The notes beneath the pieces are model-generated. The model had not been told where the DNA came from and searched no databases. It was given only the letters and a program-made list of their open reading frames with translations. A DNA stretch of 64,000 nt, taken from NCBI GenBank assembly GCA_958296055.1, contig CATQHS010000001.1:3188277-3252276 (forward strand). Direction: 5' to 3'. Both the position numbers and the translations under genes were made by a program. Below are positions 62,801 through 64,000 of the stretch, piece by piece. Each line of letters starts with the position of its first letter. The stretch's first letter is position 1. The stretch is from an uncultured Acidimicrobiales bacterium. GTDB taxonomy: Bacteria; Actinomycetota; Acidimicrobiia; Acidimicrobiales; Aldehydirespiratoraceae.

Positions 62801-64000
62801 GTGAACGCCTCGAGCCGGGACCAGTTCCGGGAGCTGGCCCGCGACTGGAGGGTAGTCCCCGTCTGGCGGACGCTGCTGGCCGATTTGACCACCCCGGTGG
62901 CCGCCTTCGCCCGGGTGGTGGACGGTGCCGACGGTTTCCTGCTGGAGTCGGTCGAGCACGGCGACCGCTGGGGCCGGTGGTCCTGCATCGGCCGCAACCC
63001 GGTGGCGGTGCTGGAGGCCCGGGGCTCCCGGGTGACCGTGACCGGCGATCTCGGCTTCGACATACCCCGGGCCGAGGGGATGCTGGCCGCGGTGGAGGCC
63101 GTCCTCGCCCAGTGCCGGGCCCCGGTGATCGAGGACCTGCCGCCGCTGCAGGGCGGGCTGGTCGGCTACCTCGGCTACGACGTGGTGCGCGAGATCGAGC
63201 ACCTTCCCGGCACCCCCCCAGACGACCAGGGCCACCCCGACGCGGTGATGGCCGTGACCGGCGAGCTGGCCGTCTACGACCATTGGCGCCAGCGGGTGAC
63301 GCTGATCTCCAACGCGTTCGTGCCCGACGGCGCCGACGGCGAGACCATCGACCGCCTCTACGACGCGGGCATGGCCCGCCTCGATGCCCTGGCCGCCGAC
63401 GGGACTAAGCCCCTGGCCGAGCCGCTGCTGGAGCCGCCCGGCCCCGAGCCCGAGCCCCCCGCGGTGACCTCCACCATGAGCCCCGACGACTACGCCCGGG
63501 CGGTGGAGGCGGCCAAGGAGCACATCGGCGCGGGCGACGTCTACCAGGTGGTGCTGTCGCAGCGCTTCGACCTCGACCTCGACGCCGACGCCTTCGACCT
63601 GTACCGGGTGCTGCGCCAGATCAACCCCAGCCCCTACATGTACTTCCTGCGCTGCGGCGCCCTGGAGATGGTGGGGGGGGTCGCCCGAGCCCATGGTGCA
63701 GCTCCGCGACGGCCGGGTGATCAGCCGGCCCATCGCTGGCACCCGGCGCCGGGGCCGCACCGACGAGGAGGACCGGCGGCTGGGGGCCGAGCTGGCCGAG
63801 CACCCCAAGGAGCGGGCCGAGCACGTCATGCTGGTGGACCTGGCCCGCAACGACGTGGGCCGGGTGGTGCAGTTCGGGTCGCTGCGGGTGGACGAGATGA
63901 TGACCCTGGAGCGCTACAGCCACGTGATGCACCTCACCTCCCAGGTGTCGGGGCGGCTGGCCCCGGACCTGTCGCCGGTGGACGTGCTGCGGGCCACGCT
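62801..64000 (+). CDS. trpE: Anthranilate synthase component I TrpE, with apparent +1 frameshift (3' end outside window)
   Basis: From GTG 62801 the first frame encodes FRELARDWRVVPVWRTLLAD, SVEHGDRWGRWSCIGRNPV, GGLVGYLGYDVVREIEHLP, and SPDDYARAVEAAKEHIGAGDVYQVVLSQRFDLDL. At 63673-63680 eight G follow a T; the expected LEMVGGSPEPMVQLRDGRVI needs seven. After the run the correct residues (RPIAGTRRRGRT, DLARNDVGRVVQFGSLRVD, SHVMHLTSQVSGRL) continue in the +1 frame to the window end. TrpE makes anthranilate from chorismate. Either the gene is inactive or phase-variable, or the run is a sequencing error. Confidence 0.88.
   Translation, partial: MNASSRDQFRELARDWRVVPVWRTLLADLTTPVAAFARVVDGADGFLLESVEHGDRWGRWSCIGRNPVAVLEARGSRVTVTGDLGFDIPRAEGMLAAVEAVLAQCRAPVIEDLPPLQGGLVGYLGYDVVREIEHLPGTPPDDQGHPDAVMAVTGELAVYDHWRQRVTLISNAFVPDGADGETIDRLYDAGMARLDALAADGTKPLAEPLLEPPGPEPEPPAVTSTMSPDDYARAVEAAKEHIGAGDVYQVVLSQRFDLDLDADAFDLYRVLRQINPSPYMYFLRCGALEMVGGVARAHGAAPRRPGDQPAHRWHPAPGPHRRGGPAAGGRAGRAPQGAGRARHAGGPGPQRRGPGGAVRVAAGGRDDDPGALQPRDAPHLPGVGAAGPGPVAGGRAAGHA

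Overview
The window is a high-GC, gene-dense stretch of an actinobacterial chromosome. The mraZ-to-divIVA cell-division and cell-wall (dcw) order without ftsA, SepF, a DivIVA homologue, a mycothiol synthase, a proteasome activator of the Bpa/PafE type and TTGTCCACA-type DnaA boxes all point to Actinomycetota. SLH-like repeats on a secreted protein and many unfamiliar actinobacterial families make class Acidimicrobiia my best guess, which is inference. No tRNA, rRNA, CRISPR array or complete insertion sequence was recognised.

Layout. 1-1779: the 3' part of a low-GC type III restriction (Res) gene, clearly foreign in composition. 1794-6382 (minus): MoxR ATPase, DUF58 protein and TgpA-like transglutaminase. 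6444-8947: ROK-family protein lacking its zinc motif, small conserved protein, HNH nuclease, lipoate-ligase-like protein. 9070-11646: large secreted beta-propeller/SLH protein, followed by a broken copy of the lipoate-ligase tail. 12020-31770: mraZ, rsmH, ftsL, ftsI, murE, mraY, murD, ftsW, murG, murC, murB, ftsQ, ftsZ, pgeF, yggS, sepF, yggT, divIVA and a DksA-like protein; murF is missing. 31796-39067: lspA, rluD, an Rrf2 regulator, a phosphodiesterase, bpa and dnaE. 39236-49823: mixed metabolism (nitroreductase, DUF35 plus thiolase, YyaL-like protein, an orphan response regulator, menA, DUF222/HNH protein, menG, mshD). 49915-52056: an accessory scar in which two paralogous coiled-coil genes flank an in-frame fusion of two defence-type genes, followed by an antitoxin-like remnant. 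52056-64000: nth, hisDCB, hisHAF, SNF2 helicase, GroES-like protein, hisI and a frameshifted trpE.

The most unusual signal is at gene junctions. At tgpA, murE, murD, ftsW, ftsQ and hisB the ATGA/GTGA stop-start overlap has been duplicated, creating a micro-ORF between the genes. Each begins like the N-terminus of the downstream protein, and three of them end like the C-terminus of the upstream protein. Each micro-ORF starts on the upstream gene's stop and stops on the downstream gene's start, so a ribosome could step across. Three are exactly 72 nt and two exactly 45 nt. At murB and hisC a similar duplication is in frame and simply lengthens the N-terminus.

Other themes: many start codons lie 6-8 nt after a TANNNT box, which suggests leaderless mRNAs; five TGG motifs at exact 10-bp steps overlap the mraZ promoter; three DnaA boxes precede dnaE; tandem repeats extend the C-termini of MurE and HisH; and homopolymeric G runs coincide with apparent frameshifts in trpE and at the phosphodiesterase start.
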